This document shows positions 21,191-32,835 of a DNA stretch of 64,000 nt, piece by piece. The DNA is from Camellia lanceoleosa (lineage: Eukaryota; Streptophyta; Magnoliopsida; Ericales; Theaceae). A model generated the notes under the pieces. That model did not search any database. It worked only from the letters and a program-made list of their open reading frames with translations, and was not told the origin of the DNA. Position 1 is the first letter of the stretch, and each line of letters starts with the position of its first letter. Where the stretch lies: the NCBI GenBank assembly GCA_025200525.1, contig CM045761.1, forward strand, positions 78,459,551 to 78,523,550. Direction: 5' to 3'. A program made the position numbers and the translations under genes.

Positions 21191-22794
21191 ACGTTAAAAG
21201 TTCCTTGGAAGAATGACCATCTTGCTTGAGTTCAATAGCTATATAGTAACCTATTGATATAGAAATTACAGATTAAAACAAGTTCAAATTACAATATTTT
21301 CTTAGTGCTTCCATTTTTCTTTCTTCGTGGCCTTTTATATTCTTCACCATCATCACATAAATAACAAGATAAAATTCCAAGTACCATCATGAATCACACT
21401 ACATTGGTCCATTAACTTACCATGAAATATAACACGTAGATTAACTAAAAGGAAAGAAGAAGGGAAAACAATAGACGCTCAAAAATAAAAAAATAAAGGA
21501 AAGAAGAGAAATTAATTTATTTTTTCTTCTCTGTTTGATAGGACTTAATAGAGAATAGATGGAAAAATAGATCTAGAAACATAAAGAAATAGATGAGAAG
21601 AGAAATGTTGAATTACTTTCATTTATTGAGAAAATAATGTACTGGGATTTCCATTTTTTTTTTCAATTAATTTTCTACTCTTTATTGTAGAAAAGAAGAA
21701 AAGAAAAAATAATGGAAATTAAAGAAGATAAAAGAAAGAAAAAAAGAAAAGAAAATAGATAAATCAATTGAGAAGAGAAAGTGGAGAAATTTCATAAATC
21801 CTGTCTTCTTTTGTCTTCTTCACTCTTCTGCAAAACACAACCTAAGATGATACTCTAATAGACACTAATATTTCTTCCACCATCAAGATATTGAACTATT
21901 TTCGTTTATTGAGAAAATAATGTACAAGGATTTCCAAATTTCCAACTAATTTTCTAGTCGTTATTATAAGAAAGAAAAAAATAAAAAATAACGGAAATCA
22001 AAGAAGAGAAAAGAACGAAAAGGAAATACATAATTCCATTGAGAAGAGAAAGTGGAGAAATTTCATACATCCTGTCTTCTTCTCGTCTTCACTCTTTTAC
22101 AAAACACAGCCTAAGATAATACTACAATAGACCATCAAGATATTGCTCCCCATAACATATATTAGTAGGTGCACCACAATGCCTTGCCAAAAGCCTAGTT
22201 TATTCTTCTCCACAAGATGCACCTCTCCCCCCTACCTTTGCAATTCAATAATTGATTGAGGTTTTTAACAGCCAAGGAACTAATTTATATGCTGCCTTTA
22301 ACTTCCAGATATGCCCAGAAATGGATGTGAACCAACCATTTTAAAGATTGCAACTGGCTAGCACAGGATTACGAGAAATATTCCTACAAAGTACTTTGTT
22401 CACTAACAATGCATTTCTAACTAAAAAGCATTTTGATTCTAACCAACTTACTCTTTATACTTCTTACAATAAAACAAAATTTAAGACTATCCAACAAAAC
22501 CTTGGGTGGTATTTGATATAACTAAAAGTACGTTGTTTGATATGTTTGCTAGGACATTAGAAGAAAACAATGAAACCACCAAAATTATGTTGGTAGGTCA
22601 AGCGATAGATCCTTCAACCAAGAGTTTTTTGAGTTTCATGTACATGGAGCCATATTGCTCGAGTTACATGAAGAAAAAGAATCATCACTGGGTAATGTGA
22701 ACAAAATTCAAAACCTATCAAGGGTGAAGGTAGTGCATTAGTCAACAAAGCTTTTACAAATTTTTACATGACAAAAAATCTTCAAATGATGGCA
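21191..22794. repeat. Non-coding stretch with a ~283-bp direct duplication
   Basis: Units at about 21609-21891 and 21892-22143 align across their length (TTTATTGAGAAAATAATGTAC, AGTGGAGAAATTTCATA, AAACACAACCTAAGATRATACT). They are A/G-rich on one side and diverged. A 64-codon open frame at 22506-22700 has no known motif. Confidence 0.6.
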
Positions 22795-23088
22795 TGGTCA
22801 TGGCAGAGCTGGCAATAAAATTCTTCAACAAGACTACAATGTGTATAGTGCATTTTATGATCTCTTTGATGAAGAATTTCATGAAAGCTTTACCAATCAA
22901 ATAATGGTCCATAAATTTTTGTGCTTAGTTAAAGATGGGTTAAATTTTTGGTCATGGCAGAGTTGGCAATAAAAATTCTTCAACAAGACTACAATGTGTA
23001 GAGTATATTTTATGATCTCTTTGATGAAAGCTTTCACCAATCAAATAATGGTCCATAAATTTTGTGCTTAGTTAACGATGGGTTAGAT
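22795..23088. repeat. Tandem duplication of ~145 bp
   Basis: Two neighbouring copies (about 22796-22942 and 22952-23087) both begin TGGTCATGGCAGAG and end TTAGTTAAMGATGGGTTA, with small indels between them. No coding is recognised. Confidence 0.8.
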
Positions 23089-23324
23089 TTATTGGACAAA
23101 ATTATTCATTTAATTTTGAAAGACTTAATTAAAGTTTATGTTCAAGAAAATTAATCAAATGTAATGCTGATGCAAACAAGCACAAACATATCAAGTGGCT
23201 CTAAGCAACAAATACTCAAAGAAGAATCATGTAGATGAGAATTTTTTAGAAAATCAATATTTTATTTTATTACTTTGAAATTAATATTTGATTAGGAATA
23301 TTCTAATTTAGTATAAAATAATAT

Positions 23325-23493
23325 AAGGGTGACCATTGGTTCAATGATAAAACCTTGGCCTAATAACCTTAAGGTTATGAGTTCCAGTCTCGAGACAACC
23401 ATTTTATACACTTTGCCAAAAGTTAGATGTGTACCTAATCTTTTCCCTTCTAAACATACATTAATGTGTATGCAATTGGGCATTGTTTTTTAA
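23325..23493 (+). mobile_element. tRNA-derived SINE (Au-like)
   Basis: The head has A-box-like TGGTTCAATGATA and B-box-like GAGTTCCAGTC. The body has CTCGAGACAACCA and CTTTGCCAAAAGTTAG, followed by a TGGGCATTGTTTTTT end. This layout matches the Au SINE family of angiosperms, transcribed by RNA polymerase III and mobilised by LINEs. Flanks AGTATAAAATAATAT and AATACAGAATAATAC may be a decayed target duplication. Confidence 0.75.
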
Positions 23494-24198
23494 TACAGAA
23501 TAATACTTATTTAGCTTTAGATTTGAGATTATTTTGTTTTCTTATTTTGTCAATTCCTTGTTTTCCAAGAATTAGTTTTCATGAATATTCTAATTTTAGT
23601 ATAGAATAGTATAAAACTTTTAGTTTTTACATTCTAAATGATTTTTTTTTCCTATTTTCTCAGTTTTGATTTAATTTCCTATTTTGAGAATTTTTTGTTC
23701 TCCAAGAATTAATTTTCATTATAAATAACTATCACAAGTCTCGTGTCCGATTAGTGTTTGGAAATTAATAATTTTGAGTTTATATCCATCTTCCAACCTT
23801 GAGCATTTGTTTTGAATAAATCATGGTTGAGCCTTTATTCTCGATATTCTTTGCGAATCAATTAAAGGATTCATTTTCTACTTCAAATTCTTTTGCCATT
23901 CTAGAAAAATTCAACTTTAGACTTGAAAAGATTGCTTTTCTTTTGTTGCTACCTCCACTGAATAACAAAAACAAACACCACCTTGAATATTTTAATATGA
24001 AGACATTGATGCAATAGCAGATTTTATGGATTCTTATAAACATTTTAAAACTCAATGTCAAGTTTTCTTCAACTAAGGAAGAATGATGCAATCCACAATA
24101 GGAGAAAGGAAAATCAAAATTAAGAAAGCATTCATGTTTGGAAATTGTTTGGTTTTGAGTCGAACTCAATTATTGGAATCTTTTGGAACCATCCCATG
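23494..24198. other. Gene-free stretch
   Basis: AT-rich. Both strands have short open frames near 23820-24170 with no recognised motif. Nothing else seen. Confidence 0.5.
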
Positions 24199-24579
24199 TT
24201 ACATGGACTCGCATATGAGTATCGGGTACGGGGTGCATGTCCATGAGACTTAGGATATTGGAATATCTATTCAAAATAGGATATGGGTATGGGAACTTGA
24301 TATGGACATAATATAATATTCTTAAATAATGTGTTATAAATTATGCAGAAATGCACTTGAAATTGAATAAGAATAAAAAAATATGAAACTTTAATGTTTC
24401 ATATATGTTGAGGTTATAAATGTTTCTTTTCTAGTACATGTAAGTTTCTTATTCTTCAAACATTGTAAACAGTTGGAGAGTTCAAGTGTTTAAATTGAGT
24501 ACGAGTATCGGATACATATTCAACACCCTTATCTTTATCATATCCAGTGAATACAGATACTATAGAAGAGTCCATGTAA
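24199..24579. mobile_element. Small inverted-repeat element of the TTACACGGACTC family
   Basis: A perfect 12-bp terminal inverted repeat, TTACATGGACTC (24199-24210) and GAGTCCATGTAA (24568-24579), encloses 381 bp with GTATCGGGTACGG- and GAGTATCGGATAC-like words near the ends. The ends and subterminal words match the larger element at 16251-19773. No target duplication is clear. Confidence 0.6.
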
Positions 24580-25342
24580 ATTTATAACCAAGTTTCTAGT
24601 AACATAGTTTTATTTATAGTTAGTTTAGGTTTGCAGAGTTGCTTAGTTTTAAGGTTAGGGATATTTTGGTAATTTGTAGAATTTTTGGTCGCCCATGGGC
24701 CCTCTTATTGGACAAGTAGTTTAATTGGATTTTATTTATGAATTTTATGTGATCTTGGATATTTTTTTTTTTAGATAGTAGATCATAGATAAGTTTTAGA
24801 AGTCAAAAAAGTTAAGAAGTTTCCCTTTTAATAATCCTATTCCTAGTTGGAAAAAAGAAGTCTCTAAAATCCATATGAAGTCATGCACTAATTCTAATTT
24901 AATAGAGGATATTTTACAATTAAAAAAAAAAAAAAATAGACCTTTGAAAGCTCTTTTTTGGGGTTGTGTGATGCACACCTAACTCTAATTGTGGTGCCTA
25001 AGGCATTTAGTAGTGATTCCTAAAGCTATCTCATTTTCATCCTTATATTTGTACACAACAGTCCCAGCACTACTGTTCATATCAGAAAACAATATCTCTT
25101 ATTAGTGCCAAAATCCCATCTTTTTATTAGGTTTGTACAAAAAAATCCAATAGAATCGATAATCCAATCTAAACCAAACCAAACCATACTATTTGGTTCG
25201 ATTTTGTACAAAACAGATCTTGTCCCGATTTATGTAATGTTGAAAACTGAATAAACAATTAGGTTAATGGACTCATTTAAAAATCACGGTTCAAACCAAA
25301 CTGAACCTGCCTTTTAAAAATATTTATATATACCCATAACCC

Positions 25343-25505
25343 AATAAATCCATTAGTTAGGATTGGAAAGTTAAGTTATGATGATGTTTGCACCTTCTCC
25401 TTTCTTCCTATTTTTTTCTTTATTGTTGTATCACTTGTACTTTGTATTAGTTGATTTATCAATAAAGGCTCTCTTTTGATTGATCAAAAAAAAATAAACC
25501 CATTA
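25343..25505 (+). mobile_element. LINE 3' fragment with 13-bp duplication
   Basis: The insert 25356-25492 ends TTATCAATAAAGGCTC...TTGATTGATC plus poly-A, the LINE terminal stem-loop type. It is flanked by AATAAATCCATTA (25343-25355) and AATAAACCCATTA (25493-25505), one mismatch. Just upstream (25140-25330) lies a repeat rich in AAACCAAACC words, nature unknown. Confidence 0.7.
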
Positions 25506-26194
25506 AAATTCTCTACCCCAACTGACCCACATCACCTCCTGGTCTTCGGTGCTACATTATCATAACTTCTAGAGACTCAGATAAAAAGTCTTTCACTCCT
25601 CGATCACACCTCTTCATCTTATCGTCTCATGGACTACATCAAACTATCTTCCATATTTTCAATTTTGTTGGAAATCTCTCTGTTGGCTATTGAGAAGCTC
25701 ACTTTTTGCTGATGTTTTGTGTTGAAAAAATCTCATATGATTGCTAGCTGGTTAGGTTTTTTTAAACTGTTCGAAGGGATCATTTTTTGTTGCTGTTTTG
25801 CTGCTGGAAAGGACACTTTGTTGCAGTTGTTTACAAATTTTCTCCATTGCCTACTTGTCCTAATCAGATCTGGTTTCCAATATTCACTCTTGAATCAACA
25901 AAACCTAAGATTGTTACTTCCTTCGTTACACGTTTTGCTAAATCAGAACACCAAGGATCAAGACAGAAATTAGATAACATAAAGTCCACAAAATCCATAA
26001 TCACAAATCACTAATAAAAAACTCACATCCGAATTAGAATAAACAAGACTTTTAAAGACAAGGAGTTTCAATTGTGAATAACGAATTGCACTAACCTTTC
26101 ACCATTGCCCAAGGATAAATCTTTCCACTAACGAGAACAATTTAGGTAAAACCAACTCCAAGCCAGAGGTTAAAAAAATAAATATTATAATCAC

Positions 26195-26367
26195 CTGCTG
26201 GCACATATGCAAGGAAGCACAAATGAAGAGGAAAGTAAGTCCTGACAAGCAAATAGCATGACGACGATAGAGAGCACTCCTGTATACAATCATGCCCCAT
26301 GCATGAATGATGACAAGCGTGCTCTCTCTCATCGTCAAGCAATCATAAGTCAAGGCTTTGGAAAGAT
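26195..26367 (-). other. Possible orphan exon (unrecognised)
   Basis: On the minus strand a pyrimidine-rich stretch and CAG precede an open segment, LSKALTYDCLTMRESTLV followed by hydrophobic HAICLSGLTFLFICASL, that ends CAGCAG before GTGATT. The acceptor and donor signals and the membrane-like hydrophobic run are exon-like. I do not recognise the protein, and a second exon-like piece upstream (about 26530-26640, PFAQLVAIA) does not join in phase. It may be a host gene relic or chance. Confidence 0.25.
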
Positions 26368-26960
26368 CTGCAGTGAAAACAAAAGGCATGAATTAATGAA
26401 GGATCTAAAAATAAGCAAACTAAAAAGTGTTACATTAATACATAGAATAATTGCAGGTGATAGAAACTAAAAAAAATTTAAGATCATTAAGAAAATAACA
26501 TCTCTTCCATTGCACAGCAATTACTGTTTAACTCCTCTTGACCTTGCAATTGCAACCAATTGAGCAAAGGGGATCACAGCAAAAACAGAACTATGAGATG
26601 GAATCATCCAGAGTCTATTTGTAAGACTACAATTTTCAACTCAAAGAAGCACCGAAAAAAAACCCATAACTCCGTGTTCTTTCTCGCATGAAATCTAAAA
26701 GGACATCTTCAATTAGCAACAAAAAATTAACTAACACAAGTGACTATTAGAGGGCAAGCATTTACATTTTCCCAACTCTTGTAAGCATGAAATATCAACA
26801 ACATATATATATATATATATGTTCCAAAAAAATTGCATATTGACAACTGAAACTGTTTAACTTGGTCATTCACTATAAGAAATTAAGATTTTAGAGACAC
26901 TTTTAGGGACAAAATATTTTAGTTATCAAAAGTGTCATTGTTAAATTTTTATCCAATAAC

Positions 26961-27261
26961 ATCATCATTAATTTTTTTCTTTTTTTTTTTTTTTTTTGAT
27001 CGGCTAAACAAAATCTTTATTGATGAAACATGCAAAGATTGAGATATTACATCAATAAAGAGGAGCTTTGAGCTAAGAAGAAGCTCCAAGCGCCAGTCGG
27101 TGAGGCACCAACAAAGAAAAGCAAAAGATTTAGTAACACCCAGATAGAAACAAACTGGGAGTGAACAAATCACCAACAAAACTGAGACTCTGATATAAAG
27201 TATCAACAAAACTAGTAGTGGACAAACTGGTAGGGCAGAAGATTAAGTATCATCATTAATT
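26961..27261 (-). mobile_element. LINE 3' fragment with 13-bp duplication
   Basis: The insert 26974-27248 starts poly-T then GATCGGC on the plus strand and is flanked by ATCATCATTAATT (26961-26973 and 27249-27261). It resembles the fragment at 154-572 (CATCAATAAAGAGGAGCTT shared), so both come from one LINE family. Confidence 0.85.
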
Positions 27262-27289
27262 GTTTTGTATATTTGGTTGGAAAGAAAGG

Positions 27290-27455
27290 TTGATACTTAG
27301 ATATTTTTGGATGATGTTATTGGTTAGGTGCTTTTGCTCTTAGTTAGTTTTCTTCCCTCAAAGGAGGTGTTTCTTCTATTCTTTACATCATCTTGATACT
27401 TCTTCAATAAAGTTTGTTTATTTATTAAAACACAAAAAATTAAAAAAAAAAAATT
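27290..27455 (+). mobile_element. LINE 3' tail fragment
   Basis: ATCTTGATACTTCTTCAATAAAG followed by TTTGTTTATTTATT and A-rich sequence is a LINE-like 3' end in plus orientation. The 5' limit and target duplication are not seen. Confidence 0.5.
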
Positions 27456-27731
27456 TAGAGATGAAATTAGTGATGAATTACTATGGGACCAATTTTTTTT
27501 TGTCTAAAACAGTAAAACCTTTTTGGCACCAAATTGTTTTGTCACTAAAATGCATTTACTAGCGACATTTTCAAAATTATCGCTAGAAGCCCTTTTTTCT
27601 ACTTTTCAGGATGATCTTTTGGCGATGATCCCCACAATGACAAGAATTGATCTTAAATGTTTTTTGCAACAAAATTTTTACTTTTAAGGACAAAAAAATT
27701 TAGTTTTTAAAACTCTTATATGTTGTAGTTG

Positions 27732-29096
27732 TAGGAAATGCAGCTTGAGATTGCTTTGCTGCAGTAGTGTGATCACATGTAGTATTACACCTGAGGTCTT
27801 GACTAAAACGAAAATCAGACACAAATTACAACAACTAAACTCCTATAGGGTAAAACGACAAAAGAATGAAACATCCAAATTAATGTTAATTAAAAAGTAA
27901 AAACCAAAGCCATCAGGATATCAGGATATCAGATCTTCCAACCATATTGAAGAATAACCTAATTCACAACTTAAATCAAATTCTCAAAACAAAAGACACA
28001 AGTATGAAATAAGTTTCCCAAATACCTTGTTAATCATCACAAAGAAGAAAATGAGACCTCAGTATATTTCCAGTCTTACATTAAACAAGAAGCAAAAAAA
28101 CTGAAGAAATAACAACTAAAATCAAAACAAGAACTCCAATCCTGAGCATAACAAAAACCAATAATACAGAAAACCTGAAGGAACTAAACCCTAAAGCACA
28201 AAATGGTAAAATAAATATTTAACATAGAAAAAAAAAAAGAAAAAAAAAAAAGAAAGAAAGAAAGATGGAACACATATTGTAAAAATCACAAATGGTCCAA
28301 CTTCCACGCACAGAACCTGTAGGAAATAACCTAACTAACGCAAAAACGGAACAAAACTAAAAACAAAAACTCTTTCTCTTTCTCACACACACATATTTTC
28401 AACTTCTTTGAAACCCTAAGTTTTCAAAATAGATGGTTTTGTAGAATGTCATTATCACCACATAACCAAGAAAACTAATAATAACACAAAAACTCACTGA
28501 TTCCACCATCTGCATGTATATATATGCATACATACATTTAATTATTCATAGCAAAAGCCTAAACGAAAGAGTCTGCAATCATCTCCCAGATCTATAATGA
28601 AAAAATAAATAAAAAATAAACAAAAACAAAAAGCCAAAAAAATAAAAGAAAAAGTAAGGGGGAGTTGGAAGGAGTACCTTCAAATCAAAGAAAATGCACA
28701 GCAATTCAAGAGGTACAGTGATAGTCTGTGTGAAATTGGAAGAGAGGTCTAAAGATAGAGAGGGGGAGAGAGAGAGAGTTGTAAACCAGTTGGTTGAAAG
28801 ATGAAAGCTTGAGAGAGAGAGCCACCAATTTATGCTTTTGTCTTTCGTTGTGTAGGGTTCAAATTAACAGAAAAAGACAAACGAACAGCCAACAAGTAAA
28901 AGAAGGTATGAATGAACCAAAGTATAGAGAGAGAAATTTCTATGGGACGTGGTACAATTTCCAAATCAAAACTTCTTTTTTTGGCCAATGAGCGACTGCT
29001 CCCACCTTTGATCGTGACACGCGTGAGTATTTCTATGGCTACAGCTTTTCACGAAGCCACAGAACAGGATTTGACGTTGCTGCCATTATTAATGTT
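27732..29096. other. Non-coding stretch; possible promoter/5' UTR near 28680-28830 (minus)
   Basis: AT-rich. On the minus strand a CT-rich stretch at about 28740-28810 follows an ATAAATT word and ends at a TTTGAAG/GTACTC donor-like site at about 28680, resembling a plant leader exon. I could not link it to coding sequence, so no gene is called. Confidence 0.3.
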
Positions 29097-29597
29097 TTAC
29101 CCTATGTTTGGTAACTTAGGAGAGAAAAGAAAAGAAATGATTACTTAAGTAATAAAAGAAAAGAAAAGAAAAGAAATGATTGTAATTTCTCTCCTTTTTG
29201 TTTGGATAAGTAAGAAATAAAAGAAAAGAAATGATTGTGATTTCTCTCCTTCTTGTTTGGTTAGATTTCATTAAGAGAAAAGAAAAGAAATTATTTTATG
29301 TTACATTACTAAAATAACCTTTTTATATTTTCAATCATTTTATTTCTTTTATTTTTATAGGGGTAAAATTGGTATTATGAAAATATAAACATTTGTGGGT
29401 TTCTTTTCTCTCCCAATCTCTCCACTTTTGGGGAGATTGAAAATAAGGGTTATGAGAGAAATGAGTTTCTCTCCATTTCTTTCTATTTCTCTCCATTTCT
29501 CTCCACTTAAGATAACCAAACAAAGAAGAGAAATACATTTCTCTCTATTTCTTTTCTTTTCTCTTCAAATCCCTCAATCCAAACACAGTGTTAGTAC
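29097..29597. mobile_element. Foldback-type repeat with AGAAAAGAAA-rich arms
   Basis: One end reads CCTATGTTTGGTAACTTAGG followed by GAGAAAAGAAAAG; the other ends CTTTTCTCTTCAAATC then CCAAACACAGTGTT, its rough inverse. Internal GAGAAATG/CATTTCTC tracts pair imperfectly. Ends of this GTTTGG type are common in small plant DNA elements. No transposase; superfamily not assigned. Confidence 0.45.
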
Positions 29598-31083
29598 TTT
29601 TATTCCGCCAGACTGTAACGCGTGTTCATTTTTTATTTTTTATTTTATTTAGAATAAATTACACATTAATCTTATATGGTTTCCCTAAAAGACGGGTCTT
29701 TCATAGTTTCATTACCAATATTTAAATGAGTTGTGGTTGGGAGTTCGAATCCGAGCTTCTCTGAATGTTTCGATTTTTTTTTTTTTTTTTTTATACAACG
29801 GAAGAAACAAGAAGAAAACGAAGAAGGGGAGGGAGAGGGGGAGGGGCGGGGAAGGAGGAGGGAGGAAGGGACTGGAGGGGGCCTAAAAAATAAAAGGAGA
29901 AGGAAGGAGGAGGAGGAGGGGAGTCAAGCTGAGTCATGACGATCGGCAGGAGTCATGAAGCTGACGGCATGGACGGCCAGTGAGGCGAAGTGACGACCTC
30001 CTCTTCCTCTTCCTCTCTTTCTTTCTCTCTCTCTTCTCCCTCTCCTCTGCGTCAACAATGGCGGAAAAAAAAACAAACCCTAAAGCCCAAAACGACGTCG
30101 TTTTGGGTTTTAGGGGGATTCGGGGCCGATTTTTTCGAGCTAAAAAATATTTTCGTATTTAAAATTTTAAATTTTATATTAAGATGTAATTTTGAATGAA
30201 ATTATTTATTTCAACAAAACGTGTGTCACTACACGATTATAAAATTAAAAATTTTCATCTTCAATCACACTAGATAATTCCTTAAGTTATTATTCTTTCT
30301 AATTTTTTTGAAAACCAGAAAAGTTGGTTCTCTCTATAAAATGTTTTCCTCTCTCTCTAGCTTATCTCTCATATTTCTCCATCTTTCTCTTTTTATTTAT
30401 TTATTTATTTTTTATTATTCTTCTAAAATTTATGTCTATCATTCTCTTAACTTAAATAAAGTTAACCCATAATACAGTATGTTTTTTCAAATTAAAATCA
30501 TGCACACACATACATTTATATATATATACACAATATGTATAGGTAAATATGTATTATATATCAGTTAATATATATGCATATATATATATATATATCATAT
30601 ATGTATAATTGAAACTACTCATCAATTATTTCTTTAGCTACATTAGCAACAGTTTTTATCTTTTCCTTCTTTTCCTTTTCTTCTTCTTCTTTTCTTTTCT
30701 TTTCCTTTTTTTTTTTTTTTTTTTTTTTTGGTGCATAGAAACTACCATAGTTGTCTAGCCAAATTAGGCAAGAAAAAAGACCTCACACAATCCACGAATA
30801 TATAAATACATATATATATATATATTTAACAGCCATGGCAAAAAGGAAAGAAAAAAAATTAGAGAGAGGAGATAGTGGGTAATGACAAGAAGAAAATGGG
30901 TAGTGCTTAGCTAAGATATTGTATTGGAGGAGGTTAGTGGGGTGTTTAGAGTTGGGATCTCTAAATCCTTTTGGGGGTTTAGGGATGCACATGATTAGTC
31001 TTATTTTGGGTGTCAACTTAGTTTGGATGCTTGGCTAAGATAATGATGCACAATATTTCCAAGCTTTTGAATCTTTTACTATC

Positions 31084-31123
<40 letters not shown>

Positions 31124-31741
31124 GTGGGTAGTGGTGGGTGTTGATTGAGTGGAGGAGATGTGATGAGGTTGGTAGGTGTTTACAATTATGGATTGTTTGT
31201 TTGGGTCTACATTCTAAAGACAAAAAGATTAGTGTTTGTTTGGACTTAAATTATAGAGAGGGAGAGATGAGTATTTATTTAGGTCTAAATTCTAGAGAGA
31301 GAGAGAGAGAGAGATGTATTTGATGATAGTATAAGAGGTGTGTGGTTTGCCATGGGATGAGAAAGAAGAAGAAGAAGAGAAATACAAAAAATTTAAAGAA
31401 AAATGAGAGAATATTCTGATTTGTAATGGCATTAAGAAGAAAATTAAGGAAAGAAATGAGAGTAATTTAGACTTTTTACAACTTCTGTTACGTCCATCCG
31501 AAATTACACTTTGGTATGAAGTTCAGGGGTTTAAATGTTATAAATGAAATTACAAGGGGGGCTCCATATTTTTTGGATAAACCACATGGGCTAAAGTGTA
31601 ATTTACCTTCTTTTTTTTTTTTTTTGATTGGATATCTGAGTTAGTTTATGCTTATCTCGATTAATTTCGAGACTCACGTAAAACATTTCTTCTATGTGGA
31701 TCGGATAAATCACAGATAGAGCTCGCAAGTGTGACCCAAAA
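29598..31741. other. Non-coding stretch with simple repeats
   Basis: Contains GA/CT-rich tracts (29810-30050), AT dinucleotide runs (30510-30600), a (TAA)n tract at about 31085-31119, and a poly-T-led piece at 31605. Purine-rich open frames in 29733-29939 are low complexity and not called genes. Confidence 0.55.
30086..30107. promoter_or_regulatory. 22-bp perfect palindrome around ACGT
   Basis: CCC, then AAAACGACGTCGTTTT, then GGG forms a perfect palindrome centred on ACGT. ACGT cores are bZIP-type binding sites in plants. It lies just downstream of a CT-rich stretch and an ATGGCGG; no gene is identified. Confidence 0.5.
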
Positions 31742-32741
31742 TAGGGGTGTGCACGGTACAGTGTAGACGGTTTAAGAATAAAATTATAAATCAAATGGCG
31801 GATTAACGGATTGACAAATTGCGGTTTGAGTGGTTTAGTACGGATTGACAGATTGAAAAATATTCTAATCTGATGAAACTGCTCGTCCTCGTGAATGGGC
31901 TAGACCGATCCAAGCTCTTCAAGCCCACTGGATAACCTGCAAGCAAGTTCAATCGGGGAACGGGGTAGTTCCCCGGCGAACCCTCCGGTGTATGAATTAG
32001 AAAAGGTGATGGACCAAACGTAGAGAGAGAGAGAGATAAGAAAACTTAACCTTCTTCTTGTCTTCGAGCTTTGCTTATATCCTCTGGTAATCACTTCGCT
32101 GTCTTAGCCGTTCTGACCTTCCCACCGAAAGCTTGCGCCGTGGTTCGTCTTGTTCAGGGTGAGGGGGCGCCATTCCGGCTGAGGGGTGTTGTCGCAATAA
32201 ATGCGGTGATGGGTTGCATTAATGGTGATGTCTTTGTAATAACTTTGCGAGATCTTTGTCGCTAATATGGCTGATCGCACCCGCCACGTGTCCGAGCATC
32301 ATTGGCCTTTCCTGCTCAGTTGGCCTCCAGCTGTACCGGGTTTTACTGACCGGGTTGTGTAATAGGGTCTAAATGGTGGGCTTGGGTTTACTCATGGTGG
32401 GCCGTGGTCCTTGTAGGCCTATCCCTGTCATAATCAATTATTAAGTATTTGCATAATAGATAACATTATTTTACGTAATATTATATATATACATATATAA
32501 TACAAACTAATTTTACATAATATTTTTTATATATATAACTGCAAGTTGTAATAAATTTCACATTTTAAATCTTTCTCACACTTATTTTTACTTTGATATT
32601 TTATTATAAATTAAAAAATATATATGTATTAACTATAACGAAGTGGAGCGATTTCGAAAACAGATTATAAATTTTAAAATTTAGCAGTTAATAAATAGAG
32701 CGGTGTGGATTAATGCGATATTTTGCATTGGTCCTAACCCC
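31742..32741. mobile_element. hAT-like remnant (TAGGGGTGTGCAC) split by a solo LTR
   Basis: Starts TAGGGGTGTGCACGGTAC, and the far side ends GCATTGGTCCTAACCCC. Words such as GCGGTTTGAGTGG and GGATTAATGCGAT fit the common plant hAT-derived repeats with TAGGGGTG ends. A solo LTR (31871-32430) sits inside. No reliable 8-bp duplication is seen. Confidence 0.4.
31866..32435. mobile_element. Solo LTR (560 bp) with 5-bp duplication
   Basis: TGATGAAACTGC (31871) to CCCTGTCA (32430), TG...CA ends, flanked by TAATC on both sides (31866-31870, 32431-32435). GC-rich against AT-rich surroundings, with the word TTCCCCGGCGAACCCTCCGG. No internal coding, so a solo LTR from recombination is the simplest reading. 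Orientation and family unclear. Confidence 0.75.
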
Positions 32742-32745
32742 AAGG

Positions 32746-32835
32746 AGAAAAATATGTATGTATTTTGCACTGTTTTTCATCAATAAAAGTTTTCATTTGT
32801 TGATTCACAAAATAAATAAATAAATAAATAAATGG
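32746..32835 (+). mobile_element. LINE 3' tail fragment
   Basis: CATCAATAAAAG TTTTCATTTGTTGAT followed by an (AAAT)n tail is another LINE terminal stem-loop, immediately next to the hAT-like remnant's right end. Confidence 0.6.

Larger units (their letters stand above)
26871..27731. mobile_element. CACTA-like non-autonomous element with nested LINE tails
   Basis: Starts CACTATAAGAAATTAAG and ends ...ATGTTGTAGTTG, roughly inverted CACTA-type ends. The interior has words such as TAGCGACATTTT and GGACAAAAAAATTTAG that are common in small plant CACTA derivatives. Two LINE 3' pieces are inserted. No 3-bp duplication is evident, so the superfamily call is tentative. Confidence 0.4.

Noticed and set aside
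29733..29939. Glu/Gly-rich frame and a GTTCGAATCC B-box-like word at 29743
   Set aside because: The frame is purine-rich low complexity. The B-box word lacks a convincing A-box and SINE body, so no SINE or tRNA is called.
31605..31740. Poly-T-led sequence before the hAT-like remnant
   Set aside because: Could be an old SINE tail, but no A/B boxes or target duplication seen.
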